Below the pieces are notes generated by a model, which saw nothing but the letters and a program-made list of their open reading frames with translations, was not told the origin of the DNA and ran no database searches. A stretch of 64,000 nucleotides of DNA from an uncultured Clostridia bacterium. GTDB lineage: Bacteria > Bacillota > Clostridia > Christensenellales > DTU072. Positions 44,270 through 52,869 of this stretch are shown in pieces (position 1 is the first letter of the stretch; every line of letters begins with the position of its first letter). The stretch lies in contig CALVUD010000001.1 in assembly GCA_944363505.1 (NCBI GenBank), forward strand, positions 21,633 to 85,632. The letters run 5' to 3'. The translations under genes and the position numbers were made by a program.

Positions 44270-45076
44270 ATGACATCTGTTTCAAACGATACAAACGCCA
44301 CAAAAGGCACATCTCAAAATTTAAATCCGGAGTCCGAGATCGCTCCGCCGGACAAAAACGAGTCCGAAAATCTGCAGAACAAATCTTCGTACAAAGAAAA
44401 TGAAGATCCCGTGCAAAAAAACGGACTGTCCAAAAAGGAATCGGGCGCGGACGCCGAACCCCGTAAAAAGGATCACAAAAACGACTCCGCGCAGAAAACG
44501 TCAGGCAAAGGCTTAAAGAAAAGCACGATATGGACCATTAAGATCACGGTCATAACATTGTTTTTGTCGGCGCTGTTCTCTTTCGCTTCCGAACTCGCTT
44601 CGACGAAAGCGCATTTCAGTATTATGATAATACTGCTGTTGTTCCTGATAACGCTGAGCATCTCCGCGGACGCGGTGGGTGTGGCGGCGACTTCGTGCGA
44701 TCTTGCGCCATTGCTGGCAATGGCGTCCAGAAAAGAACCGGGCAGCAAACAGGCTATAATGCTCGTGAAAAACGCCGAAAAAGTATCGAATATTTGCTGC
44801 GACGTCATCGGAGACATCTGCGGCATAATTTCCGGTGCGTGCGCCCTGGCGATAGTCATAGAGATCACCAAGGATATGGGCTCGACGCTGAATATGGTAA
44901 TTTCCATACTGATGTCCGGAGTGGTCAGCGCGCTGACCGTCGGCGGCAAATCGCTTTTCAAAAGCGTGGCGGTAAACAACTCCAAAGAACTTGTCCTGTT
45001 GACCGCAAGAATAATCAACGTATTTACTCCCAAACACAAAAAAAGCAAGTCCAAAGACAAGGAAAAAAACGCCTGA
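44270..45076 (+). CDS. oapA: OLE-associated membrane protein OapA
   Basis: A 268-residue protein. Residues 1-85 are polar, charged and probably disordered; about four helices follow (near 87-108, 115-132, 179-200 and 207-227), then a Lys-rich tail. The segment between helices 2 and 3, ADAVGVAATSCDLAPLLAMAS and KQAIMLVKNAEKVSNICCDVIGDICG (split at Asn-Ile), matches what I know of OapA, which binds OLE RNA and carries it to the membrane. The long N-terminal tail is unusual. No ribosome binding site is visible; TAAAAT (44257-44262) is seven bases before the ATG. The stop overlaps tlyA by one base. Confidence 0.85.
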   Translation: MTSVSNDTNATKGTSQNLNPESEIAPPDKNESENLQNKSSYKENEDPVQKNGLSKKESGADAEPRKKDHKNDSAQKTSGKGLKKSTIWTIKITVITLFLSALFSFASELASTKAHFSIMIILLLFLITLSISADAVGVAATSCDLAPLLAMASRKEPGSKQAIMLVKNAEKVSNICCDVIGDICGIISGACALAIVIEITKDMGSTLNMVISILMSGVVSALTVGGKSLFKSVAVNNSKELVLLTARIINVFTPKHKKSKSKDKEKNA

Positions 45077-45813
45077 TGCGGCTGGACAGTTATCTTTCGG
45101 AAACGGGATTGGCAAGAAGCAGAACTCACGCGAAGAATCTGATAATAGTCGGAAAAGTTTCCGTAAACGGAAAAATCGCCCAAAAAGCTTCGGACGATGT
45201 GTCTTCTGCGGATAATATAGAGGTCGACTTTTCCGAAGATTATTCTTCTCTCGGAGGTATAAAGCTCAAGCGCGCTTTGGAATACTTCAAACTGGATCCG
45301 GCGGGTAAAATCTGTATCGACATCGGAGCTTCGAACGGCGGCTTTACGGACGTAATGCTTAAAGGCGGTGCAAAAAAAGTGTTCTGCGTGGACATAGGCG
45401 AATGTGCGCTGCCGCCGGAAATGTGCCTTGACGAACGCGTATATGTAAAAGACAGACTGAATGCAAGGTATCTGACTTTCGAGGATATAGGGATCAAGGC
45501 CGATCTTATTTCCGTTGACGTGTCGTTTATTTCCTTAAAACTCGTTATTCCCGCATTGATACAGTACATGCACTCGGACAGCGTATTGGTCGCTTTGATC
45601 AAACCGCAATTCGAGGTCGGACCCAAATATCTCCCTAAATCCGGAATCGTCAGGAATACGAAAGCGATCGAAAAAGCGATAGGGGACGTTACGGCTTTCG
45701 CTTCGGCATTGGGATTGAAATGTCTGGGTACGACTTCGGCGCCGCATCCTTTTCCGGACAAAAACCGCGAGTATCTGGCGGCGTTTCGCCTCGGCGAAGG
45801 TATGACTGAATAA
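45076..45813 (+). CDS. tlyA: TlyA family rRNA (cytidine-2'-O)-methyltransferase
   Basis: A 245-residue protein with an N-terminal S4 RNA-binding domain (RLDSYLSETGLARSRTHAKN) and an FtsJ-like SAM methyltransferase domain (CIDIGASNGGFTDVMLKGGA, ALIKPQFEVG). TlyA methylates 16S and 23S rRNA; older annotations call it hemolysin A. The true start is the ATG overlapping the oapA stop, since a longer upstream frame lies within oapA. In Bacilli the same position next to OLE/oapA is conserved. Confidence 0.94.
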   Translation: MRLDSYLSETGLARSRTHAKNLIIVGKVSVNGKIAQKASDDVSSADNIEVDFSEDYSSLGGIKLKRALEYFKLDPAGKICIDIGASNGGFTDVMLKGGAKKVFCVDIGECALPPEMCLDERVYVKDRLNARYLTFEDIGIKADLISVDVSFISLKLVIPALIQYMHSDSVLVALIKPQFEVGPKYLPKSGIVRNTKAIEKAIGDVTAFASALGLKCLGTTSAPHPFPDKNREYLAAFRLGEGMTE

Positions 45814-45860
45814 ATATTTACTTATTTACGCCATTTTTAAAGCTTTTAATGAATAATTGC

Positions 45861-45889
45861 TTGTATTAAAATAGAAAATAAGCTATTAT
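45861..45889 (+). promoter_or_regulatory. Promoter of nadK, predicted leaderless
   Basis: TTGTAT (45861-45866), a 17-base spacer and TATTAT (45884-45889), then exactly six bases and the ATG at 45896. No ribosome binding site. Confidence 0.65.
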
Positions 45890-45895
45890 ATGAAT

Positions 45896-46747
45896 ATGAA
45901 AATCGGTATATACGCAAATTTGTTCAAAGATTTCGGCGGCAAGGTTACCCGTGCGCTTTACGACGAATTCACAAATACGGGCGTCGAAGTGCTGCTTTCA
46001 GACGAATTAAGATCGTTGAATCTTGAGGGAACGTACCTTAGCAGAATGGCTCTTGCGTCGGAATCCGACGTCGTGGTCGTTCTGGGCGGAGACGGTACGG
46101 TATTAAGGATCGCGAAAGAATGTGCCAGACAGGACGCAAAACTATTCTCGGTCAATCTCGGACACCGCGGTTTTTTGTCGGAAGCCGGGAAAAAAGATTT
46201 CTTTACCGAAAGTCTGAAAAGAATTCTTGCGGGAGAATATATAATCGACACGCGCACTTTTCTGGAAGCGCGCGCGAAAGGCAATAAGTTTTACGCGCTA
46301 AACGAGGTGGTAGTCGCAAGAGGAACCAGGACGCGCGTCGTAAAGTCGGAAATACGCGTCGACGGTGCGTTGCTGGACAGATATATCTCCGACGGGATAA
46401 TAGTGGGAACGCCTACCGGCAGTACCGCCTATAATCTTTCGGCGGGCGGTCCGATTATCGCGCCCGACGTCGAGGCGCTCGTGATAACGCCTATAAGCGC
46501 GCATTCGCTTCATTCCAGACCCATAGTCGTAAACGACAAAAGCGAAGTGTGGCTGGAAATATTAAACGCGGAACCGCACGCGCATCTGAACATAGACGGC
46601 GAGGACGTATTGAATCTTGCGGACGGCGATTCCGTCAGCGTTACCAGATCCGATCTGAAAATAGGTTTTATAAGACTTAAAGGCTATAACTATTACGAAC
46701 GACTTCTGGAAAAAATGCGCTATTGGAGCGCTATAGAAAACGAATAA
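45896..46747 (+). CDS. nadK: NAD kinase
   Basis: A 283-residue protein that phosphorylates NAD to NADP. Motifs are VVLGGDGTVLR, VNLGHRGFLSE, DGIIVGTPTGSTAYNLSAGG and ITPISAHSLHSRP. I start it at the second of two close ATGs: the first (45890) directly touches the -10 box, whereas 45896 falls at the expected transcription start. The next gene, argR, follows after about ten bases with its own AAGGAG site. Confidence 0.95.
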   Translation: MKIGIYANLFKDFGGKVTRALYDEFTNTGVEVLLSDELRSLNLEGTYLSRMALASESDVVVVLGGDGTVLRIAKECARQDAKLFSVNLGHRGFLSEAGKKDFFTESLKRILAGEYIIDTRTFLEARAKGNKFYALNEVVVARGTRTRVVKSEIRVDGALLDRYISDGIIVGTPTGSTAYNLSAGGPIIAPDVEALVITPISAHSLHSRPIVVNDKSEVWLEILNAEPHAHLNIDGEDVLNLADGDSVSVTRSDLKIGFIRLKGYNYYERLLEKMRYWSAIENE

Positions 46748-46757
46748 AGGAGAAACT

Positions 46758-47231
46758 ATGTCTTCGGGCGAAAAACAGTCTTCGAAAAGCAGCAGAAAGG
46801 TTTTTATCGAAACCGTGATAAAAGACAATGACATCGGTACCCAGAACGAAATCGTTTCCATGCTCAGAAGCGCAGGTTACGAAGCCACCCAGGCGACCGT
46901 TTCCAGAGACATCCAGGAGCTGGGACTTATAAAAGAACAGCTTCCGGGGGGCGGTTTCAGGTATGTCAAACCGCCGGATCCCAAGCTTCAGAAATTGCGC
47001 ACTCTGTTTGCGGAGGCTGTAATAAAGATCGATTTCAGCGAAAACTTCATAGTTATCCATACGTTGTCGGGTTCTGCCAATACGGCGGCGGCATTGATCG
47101 ACAGAATGAATAATTCCGAAATCATGGGAACTATAGCAGGCGACGACACGGTTTTGATAATCATAAAACACAAAGACGCCGCGGAACACGTGGCGGAAGA
47201 ACTGAAAAAACTGGTTGATCCCGAGTTATGA
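46758..47231 (+). CDS. argR: Arginine repressor ArgR/AhrC
   Basis: A 157-residue protein, with an N-terminal winged helix (about 15-75, QNEIVSMLRSAGYEATQATVSRD, split after Gly) and a C-terminal arginine-binding, hexamer-forming domain with NTAAALIDRM and GTIAGDDTVLIIIK. It represses arginine synthesis and activates catabolism when arginine is plentiful. The start follows AAGGAGAAACT. The stop overlaps the recN ATG. No arginine genes are in the window; the argR-recN linkage is general in Firmicutes. Confidence 0.96.
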   Translation: MSSGEKQSSKSSRKVFIETVIKDNDIGTQNEIVSMLRSAGYEATQATVSRDIQELGLIKEQLPGGGFRYVKPPDPKLQKLRTLFAEAVIKIDFSENFIVIHTLSGSANTAAALIDRMNNSEIMGTIAGDDTVLIIIKHKDAAEHVAEELKKLVDPEL

Positions 47232-48934
47232 TCACTTCGTTATACGTAAAGAACGTCGCTTTGATAAAAGAACTCGAGTTGACGCCCGAAAGCGGTTTAA
47301 ACGTGCTTACGGGCGAAACTGGTGCGGGTAAGTCCGTCATCATCGATTCTCTGAACTTCGTGCTCGGCGACAGGGCGGATAGAAGTCTTATCACGCACGG
47401 CGAAAAATCCGCCACGGTCAGGGTAGAGTTCGTTAACGCCGGCGAAAACGTAAAAAAGATACTGGAAGATTACGGTATCGAATACGAGGAGCCTTTATCC
47501 GTTCGCAGGACCATGAGCGAAAACGGGCGAGGCGACGTCCGAGTAAACAACGTTCCCGTAACGGTACAGCAGCTGAAAAGGCTGATGTCGGGTCTGGTTT
47601 CCGTACATTCCCAGCACGAAAGCCAGACTATTTTGGACGAAAACAATCATCTGTCTGTTTTGGACAAATTCCGAGTCGGCGGTAAAGCGGACGTTTTGTC
47701 AGAAAAATACAAAAACGCGTATAATTCCTATAAAACGGCTTTAAAAGAACTGGATTCGTTCGAAAACGAAGCCGCAAGGGAACGCAAAATAGAGCTTCTT
47801 AAATACGAAATTGACGAAATCACCGCCGTCGATCCCAAAGAGGGCGAAGAAGAGAATCTGCTTGAAAAACGTCAAAAAGCCAGAAACGCAGAGCGCATTT
47901 CTTCCGGGATCCAAGCGGCATTGACGCTTATAGAGGGATCCGACGAAGGTTTCGGCGCTTTAAATGCGGTTCGATATGCAGTCCGAGAACTCAACGCAAT
48001 GGAGCGTTTTTCGGACTTTTCAGATTATAAATCAAGGCTCGAAAGCGTTTTAAGCGAATTGGGCGACGTCGTAGATTCCCTGAAATCTGAGGCGGAAAAT
48101 GCGTTTTTGGATCCCGCCGAGGCGGACAGGGTCGATAAACGACTGGACGAAATACGAAAAATAAAACGCCGCTACGGCGACATAAGTCAACTGCCGGAAT
48201 ATGTTCGCAAAACCGAAGCCGAACTCGAACGACTGTTAAACGCGGAGGAATCGATAAAAAAGCTCGAATCTGTCGCAAAAACTTCATTGTCGGAGGCTAA
48301 AGAAGCGGCGTTGAAACTGCATGAGGACAGACTTCGTGCGGCAAAAGGATTTTCGCGGGCGATAACCGACAATCTTCGCGCCTTGGGAATGAAGAACGCG
48401 GAATTTTCGGTGTTCTTCGAGAACGACCTCAACGACGCGGAAGATTTACGTCTGAACGAAAACGGAGCCGACTCGGTGAAGTTCATGATTTCTCCGAATC
48501 TCGGCGAGCCGCTGAAACCTTTGGCAAAAATCGCCTCGGGAGGCGAAGCGTCCAGATTTATGCTGGGACTTAAAAGGGTAACCGCGGATCTCGAAGGAAC
48601 CGACGTTTTGGTGTTCGATGAGATCGATACGGGCATCAGCGGCAAAATAGCCATGGTTGTCGCGGAAAACCTTTCCGACATTGCCGTGAATCATCAGGTG
48701 ATCGCGGTTACGCATCTGCCGCAACTTACCGCCATGGCAGACGCAAACTTTTATATCGAAAAGAACGAGGACGGCGACAGAACGCATACGTATCTGAAAC
48801 GGCTGAGCGAACAGGAGGGATTAACCGAGCTTGCCAGATTGCAGGGATCTGTCGGACCCGAAGAACTTTCCTACAAGAATGCTCTTGAATTAAGAAAATG
48901 GGCTAAATCCTATAAAAACTCAAGAAAATACTGA
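47228..48934 (+). CDS. recN: DNA repair protein RecN
   Basis: A 568-residue SMC-like ATPase. LTGETGAGKSVIIDSLNFVL is Walker A; the central part (about 150-380) is Glu/Lys/Leu-rich coiled coil; the C-terminal half has ASGGEASRFMLGLK (signature), VLVFDEIDTGISG (Walker B) and VIAVTHLPQLTAMAD. It acts at double-strand breaks in recombination repair. It overlaps argR by four bases. Confidence 0.97.
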   Translation: MITSLYVKNVALIKELELTPESGLNVLTGETGAGKSVIIDSLNFVLGDRADRSLITHGEKSATVRVEFVNAGENVKKILEDYGIEYEEPLSVRRTMSENGRGDVRVNNVPVTVQQLKRLMSGLVSVHSQHESQTILDENNHLSVLDKFRVGGKADVLSEKYKNAYNSYKTALKELDSFENEAARERKIELLKYEIDEITAVDPKEGEEENLLEKRQKARNAERISSGIQAALTLIEGSDEGFGALNAVRYAVRELNAMERFSDFSDYKSRLESVLSELGDVVDSLKSEAENAFLDPAEADRVDKRLDEIRKIKRRYGDISQLPEYVRKTEAELERLLNAEESIKKLESVAKTSLSEAKEAALKLHEDRLRAAKGFSRAITDNLRALGMKNAEFSVFFENDLNDAEDLRLNENGADSVKFMISPNLGEPLKPLAKIASGGEASRFMLGLKRVTADLEGTDVLVFDEIDTGISGKIAMVVAENLSDIAVNHQVIAVTHLPQLTAMADANFYIEKNEDGDRTHTYLKRLSEQEGLTELARLQGSVGPEELSYKNALELRKWAKSYKNSRKY

Positions 48935-49037
48935 TATTTTTAAGCCGAATATTTTATAAATTGCCTTATTTTAGAATACTCGACAGGGTATATTAGAGGT
49001 TTTATACCACAAAATAAAACTTCGAGAGGTAATTTTT

Positions 49038-50081
49038 ATGGAACATAATTCACGGCGTGCTTTACGCGCGCCGAGCATAATAATCGCATTGTTTTTCATT
49101 GTAGCCGCAGCGCTGATCCCCGCATCGTTTTTATGCGAAAACGCGTATGCGGAAACTGACGGCGAAAGCGTATATCTCGGTGGAATGCCCATAGGGATTC
49201 GCATGGTTTCGGACGGGCTGATTGTAGTCGAATACGTCGGGGTCATTACTAAAGACGGAGCCAAAACGCCCGCTTTGACCGCGGGAATTCAAAAAGGCGA
49301 CATGCTTACCGAACTCAACGGACGCACTCTAAAAGAAGTTACGGATATTTCCGAAGCGATCGGCGACAGTCTGTCGCCCATGCCGTATAAACTGGTGCGC
49401 GGTACCGAAACCGTTGAGGGAAGCGTTACTCCCGTAACCGATATAGTAACTAATACTCCTAAAATCGGTCTTATGGTAAAAAACGACGTTGCGGGCGTAG
49501 GAACGGTCTCTTTCGTTAAAGATGACGGCAGAATGTGCACTTTGGGGCACATGATCTCGGACGGAGCCCGGGATGCAGCTTTTTTTAAAAAAGGCAGCTT
49601 TTACCGTTGCAATATATTGGGCGTGGTAAAGAGCGCTAAAAACGCTCCCGGAGCGCTGAAGGGCGTATTTAACCGCAACGGCGAAGCTGTCGGCAACATT
49701 GATTCCAATTCCGATTACGGCGTGTACGGTTACCTTTCCGACAAGAGCTTCGTTAAAGACAGGCCGAAAGTACAAATAGGTAATATTTCCGACGTGAAGC
49801 CCGGAAAAGCCTCTGTTTATACTACGCTCGAAGGAAACTCTCCGTCGGAATACGAGGTTGAAATCGTTAAATACGAAACACAGGCCAAACCCGAGATCAA
49901 AGGACTCGTTCTCAGGGTAACCGACTCTGTCTTACTGGATAAAGCGGCGGGTATAGTGCAGGGAATGAGCGGTTCGCCGATAGTGCAAAACGGTAAACTG
50001 GTCGGCGCAATCACACACGTGTTCGTAAACGATCCCGTATACGGATACGGAATATACGCGGCGTGGATGTCGGTACAATAA
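49038..50081 (+). CDS. spoIVB: SpoIVB peptidase, S55 family
   Basis: A 347-residue protein with one N-terminal membrane helix (about 15-38), a PDZ domain (about 50-130, GIQKGDMLTELNGRTLKEV) and the S55 protease domain with MCTLGHMISD (catalytic His) and QGMSGSPIVQNGKLVGAITHVF (catalytic Ser; split at Lys). It is secreted from the forespore to trigger activation of sigma K. A GTATA element and a GGTATA/TATACC inverted repeat (48987-49008) lie in the promoter region, where a sigma F or G promoter is expected. Unlike in Bacilli, spo0A does not follow. Confidence 0.95.
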   Translation: MEHNSRRALRAPSIIIALFFIVAAALIPASFLCENAYAETDGESVYLGGMPIGIRMVSDGLIVVEYVGVITKDGAKTPALTAGIQKGDMLTELNGRTLKEVTDISEAIGDSLSPMPYKLVRGTETVEGSVTPVTDIVTNTPKIGLMVKNDVAGVGTVSFVKDDGRMCTLGHMISDGARDAAFFKKGSFYRCNILGVVKSAKNAPGALKGVFNRNGEAVGNIDSNSDYGVYGYLSDKSFVKDRPKVQIGNISDVKPGKASVYTTLEGNSPSEYEVEIVKYETQAKPEIKGLVLRVTDSVLLDKAAGIVQGMSGSPIVQNGKLVGAITHVFVNDPVYGYGIYAAWMSVQ

Positions 50082-50127
50082 AAATTTAACGGCTCATATT
50101 TTGTCGGTTTCGGGCATATTTTTAAAT

Positions 50128-50742
50128 ATGCTATCGAAACTCGGCTGTTACATAAAAGACTTTTTTGCGGACATAAAACGCAAATTATTTTTCGATAAAG
50201 TCCATTTATTTATAATTTTGGGCTCGGCTGCGCTCGGAATTTTAGCGGCGCTGGCAAAGGATTATTCGGAGTTCGACGATACCAATAACTTCGTTTTCGT
50301 GGTCATAAACGTGTCCACTTCGCCGATTCCGCAGTTTTTGCGGATCCTGTTTTGGTTGTGCGGGATATATGCGGCGGCTTTTTTGGCTTGCGCACACATA
50401 TATTTGTTTTACGTCGCGGTCTATGTAGGACCGGGAATAGTCTCGTATTTTGTCTTCAGACGCGCCTTTATAGCGTGTGCGGTAAATTCTCTTACCGGGA
50501 TAATATATCTGGTTTTGTTCGTTATTCCCGTTTTTGCGGTAACGCTTTTCGCGTTCGTTTGCCTTAGTCTGGAATTCAGACCGATCGTAATGTCTTCCGG
50601 CAGCGGCAAATCCGCGCTGCCTCTGAAATGCAACGCGCACGCTCTGTGGGAAAAGTTAAAGCCGGTATTTATCGTAAATTATTTGATCGTTACCGCATAT
50701 TGGTTGGTATTTTATCTGATTCTGTTGCTTTTTGCCAAATAA
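50128..50742 (+). CDS. Polytopic membrane protein, possibly SpoIIM-like
   Basis: A 204-residue protein (start uncertain; TTG at 50101 and ATG at 50128 both lack a ribosome binding site). It has five or so helices in the order one N-terminal helix (about 25-43), an external loop with STSPIPQFLRILFW, then three close helices including YVGPGIVSYFVFRRAF and a C-terminal helix. This order resembles SpoIIM, a component of the DMP peptidoglycan-degrading complex, and the position between spoIVB and a dacF-type gene would suit it, but sequence identity is too low to assign by eye. Confidence 0.5.
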   Translation: MLSKLGCYIKDFFADIKRKLFFDKVHLFIILGSAALGILAALAKDYSEFDDTNNFVFVVINVSTSPIPQFLRILFWLCGIYAAAFLACAHIYLFYVAVYVGPGIVSYFVFRRAFIACAVNSLTGIIYLVLFVIPVFAVTLFAFVCLSLEFRPIVMSSGSGKSALPLKCNAHALWEKLKPVFIVNYLIVTAYWLVFYLILLLFAK

Positions 50743-50794
50743 GTCGTCAGGTATAATTCGCTTCGCTTTATCGATACTAAATGCGAGGTGAAAT

Positions 50795-51991
50795 ATGAAA
50801 AAAGCAATTTATTTTATGTCCGTTATCGCGATTGCCGCATTGCTGGCGCTGTTTTCGCTGGCGGCGTTTGCCGTGAACGGCTGCGCCTCGGCAAAAGGCG
50901 AAAAGGCGTTATCGTCTTATAATTCGCGTGCGGCGTATCTTGTGGACTATCAGACGGGCGAAGTGTTGTACGAACGCAACGCCGACAGCAGATATCCCAT
51001 AGCGAGCATGGTAAAAATCATGACTCTGTCCATCGTTTTCGACGAAATAGAAGCGGGAAGACTGTCCGTGGACGACGTTATAACCGTCAGCGAAGAAGCG
51101 GCGGGTATGGGAGGTTCCCAGATGTTCCTTGACGCAGGATCCGACTATAAACTCGGCGATCTGATAAAAGGCGTGGTCGTAGCTTCCGCTAACGACGCTT
51201 CCGTAGCTATAGCAGAAACGGTAGCGGGATCAAAAGAAGCTTTCATCGATCTGATGAACGAAAAAGCAGCGGAAATGGGACTAAACGATACGCGTTTCGT
51301 CAACGTAACCGGTCTGCCCGGCGAGAATCAGTATTCAACCGCAAAAGACGTTACCCGAATGCTCGGTTATCTTTTGAAACATAAGGAATATTTTGATTAT
51401 TCGACGATTTATATGGAAAACTTTACCCATCCCGGCGGCAGAGTTAGCGAACTGGTGAACACAAACAAACTGGTCAGATTCTATAAAGGCTGCGACGGAG
51501 GTAAGACCGGATTTACTTCCGACGCCATGTACTGCCTTTCCGCGACCGCCAAAAGAGGAGAAATGCGCGTAATCGCCACCGTCCTGGGTGCGGAAAGCTC
51601 TCAAACGCGTAACAAGGAAATTTCCTCGATGTTCAATTACGCGTTCGCTAATTACAACAGTGTTACGCTGGTCGAAAAAGGCGCTCCCATGGAAGCCGAA
51701 ATATTTGTCAAGGGCGCCAAATACGGCACCGTAAACGTCGAAGCGGACGGTAATCTGGCAGTATTGGAGAAGCGCGGCGAGAAAGGCGCATACAAAATCG
51801 AAACCGAAATATTCGATAATCTGAAAGCGCCGATCGGCAAAGGACAGAGAATAGGCGTAATACGGCTGGTTTCCGAACAGACTAAGGATATTAAAGCCGA
51901 AGTCGGACTTGTGGCGTCCGAGGATATTCCGAAGCGCGGTTTGAGCGATTCTTTGGAGATAATCCTGGACAAATGGTTCATGGGAATCTGA
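50795..51991 (+). CDS. dacF: D-alanyl-D-alanine carboxypeptidase, DacF-type
   Basis: A 398-residue penicillin-binding protein of the S11 family. A signal peptide (about 1-30) ends in VNGCAS; the catalytic motifs are SMVK (Ser71, Lys74), SAN in VVASANDAS, and KTG in DGGKTGFT. The C-terminal 100 residues form the usual PBP5-like domain and end in a short amphipathic helix (LEIILDKWFMG) that may bind the membrane. It trims D-Ala from peptidoglycan, here perhaps in the spore cortex given its place after spoIVB. The ribosome binding site is GAGGTG. A terminator follows. Confidence 0.93.
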   Translation: MKKAIYFMSVIAIAALLALFSLAAFAVNGCASAKGEKALSSYNSRAAYLVDYQTGEVLYERNADSRYPIASMVKIMTLSIVFDEIEAGRLSVDDVITVSEEAAGMGGSQMFLDAGSDYKLGDLIKGVVVASANDASVAIAETVAGSKEAFIDLMNEKAAEMGLNDTRFVNVTGLPGENQYSTAKDVTRMLGYLLKHKEYFDYSTIYMENFTHPGGRVSELVNTNKLVRFYKGCDGGKTGFTSDAMYCLSATAKRGEMRVIATVLGAESSQTRNKEISSMFNYAFANYNSVTLVEKGAPMEAEIFVKGAKYGTVNVEADGNLAVLEKRGEKGAYKIETEIFDNLKAPIGKGQRIGVIRLVSEQTKDIKAEVGLVASEDIPKRGLSDSLEIILDKWFMGI

Positions 51992-52018
51992 AAATCCGTT
52001 AACTGAAAATAAATACGA

Positions 52019-52045
52019 AACGTCGTCCGAAAGACGGCGTTTTTT
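52019..52045 (+). terminator. Terminator after dacF
   Basis: AACGTCGTC (52019-52027) pairs with GACGGCGTT (52033-52041), one G-T pair, and the T run extends to 52045. Confidence 0.85.
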
Positions 52046-52087
52046 GATGCGTGTGCGTATATAATTAGTAAAATTTAGAAGCGCGTG

Positions 52088-52117
52088 TTGACACGCGATA
52101 TTAAATATATATATAAT
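52088..52117 (+). promoter_or_regulatory. Promoter of the site-2 protease-scpAB unit
   Basis: Consensus TTGACA (52088-52093), an 18-base spacer and TATAAT (52112-52117). The leader is only about 17 bases and carries no good ribosome binding site. Confidence 0.7.
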
Positions 52118-52140
52118 AAAATCGAAATTCGGACCGAACC

Positions 52141-52866
52141 ATGTTTATTTACAGACTTATGACAATCAGCGACGATTTCGTCGCAATTATAGCGGTAATC
52201 ATTGCATTCGTGCTGTCGGCGTGCTTTGCCATTGTCGCGCACGAAGTTTCACATGCCTGGGTTGCAAAACTTAACGGCGATTATACTGCGGAAAACGCAG
52301 GCAGGCTTACCTTAAATCCCGTGGCGCATTTCGATCCGATAGGGCTGTTGATGATGTTGCTCGTCGGTTTCGGTTGGGCAAAACCGGTGCCGATAAATCC
52401 GAACAATTTTACCAAATACCGTCGCGGCATGATAACGGTTGCCGCCGCCGGGGTTACCGCCAATCTGTTGCTTGCGGGAATTTTCCTTTTGTTGCTGTTC
52501 TTGCTTCAACCGCTTTTGCTGTATGCCGCGTCGACATCGACGGCGATATATTTTTTGCAGATACTCGTTCTTTATCTGATAAACCTCAGCATCATGTTCA
52601 ATTTCATGCTTGCTCTGTTCAATCTTCTTCCGATCTATCCGCTGGACGGTTATAACATCGTCGCGTCTCTTTTCCCCCAAGCTGTCGGATACAGGCGCTT
52701 TATGGTGCGTTACGGCGTATTCGTGTTGCTTGCCTTGATCTTGATCGGCAATATCGCCTCGTTTGCGGGCTTTAGGTATCTGAACGTTTTCGGTTTGTTC
52801 GGCGACGTGATAAACAAACTCATCTCGCTTGTGTCCGAAGCAAGCGTCAAAACGTTTTTAGGGTGA
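52141..52866 (+). CDS. Site-2 protease family (M50) membrane metalloprotease
   Basis: A 241-residue intramembrane protease with about six helices. The zinc site HEVSH (34-38) lies in the first helices and the third ligand in NLLPIYPLDGYNI near residue 170. Length and order match the short group of M50 proteases found before scpA in Firmicutes; its substrate is not known. It is close to scpA (three bases apart), so the two are cotranscribed. SpoIVFB is a distant relative, but this protein lacks features that would identify it as such. Confidence 0.9.
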   Translation: MFIYRLMTISDDFVAIIAVIIAFVLSACFAIVAHEVSHAWVAKLNGDYTAENAGRLTLNPVAHFDPIGLLMMLLVGFGWAKPVPINPNNFTKYRRGMITVAAAGVTANLLLAGIFLLLLFLLQPLLLYAASTSTAIYFLQILVLYLINLSIMFNFMLALFNLLPIYPLDGYNIVASLFPQAVGYRRFMVRYGVFVLLALILIGNIASFAGFRYLNVFGLFGDVINKLISLVSEASVKTFLG

Positions 52867-52869
52867 AGT

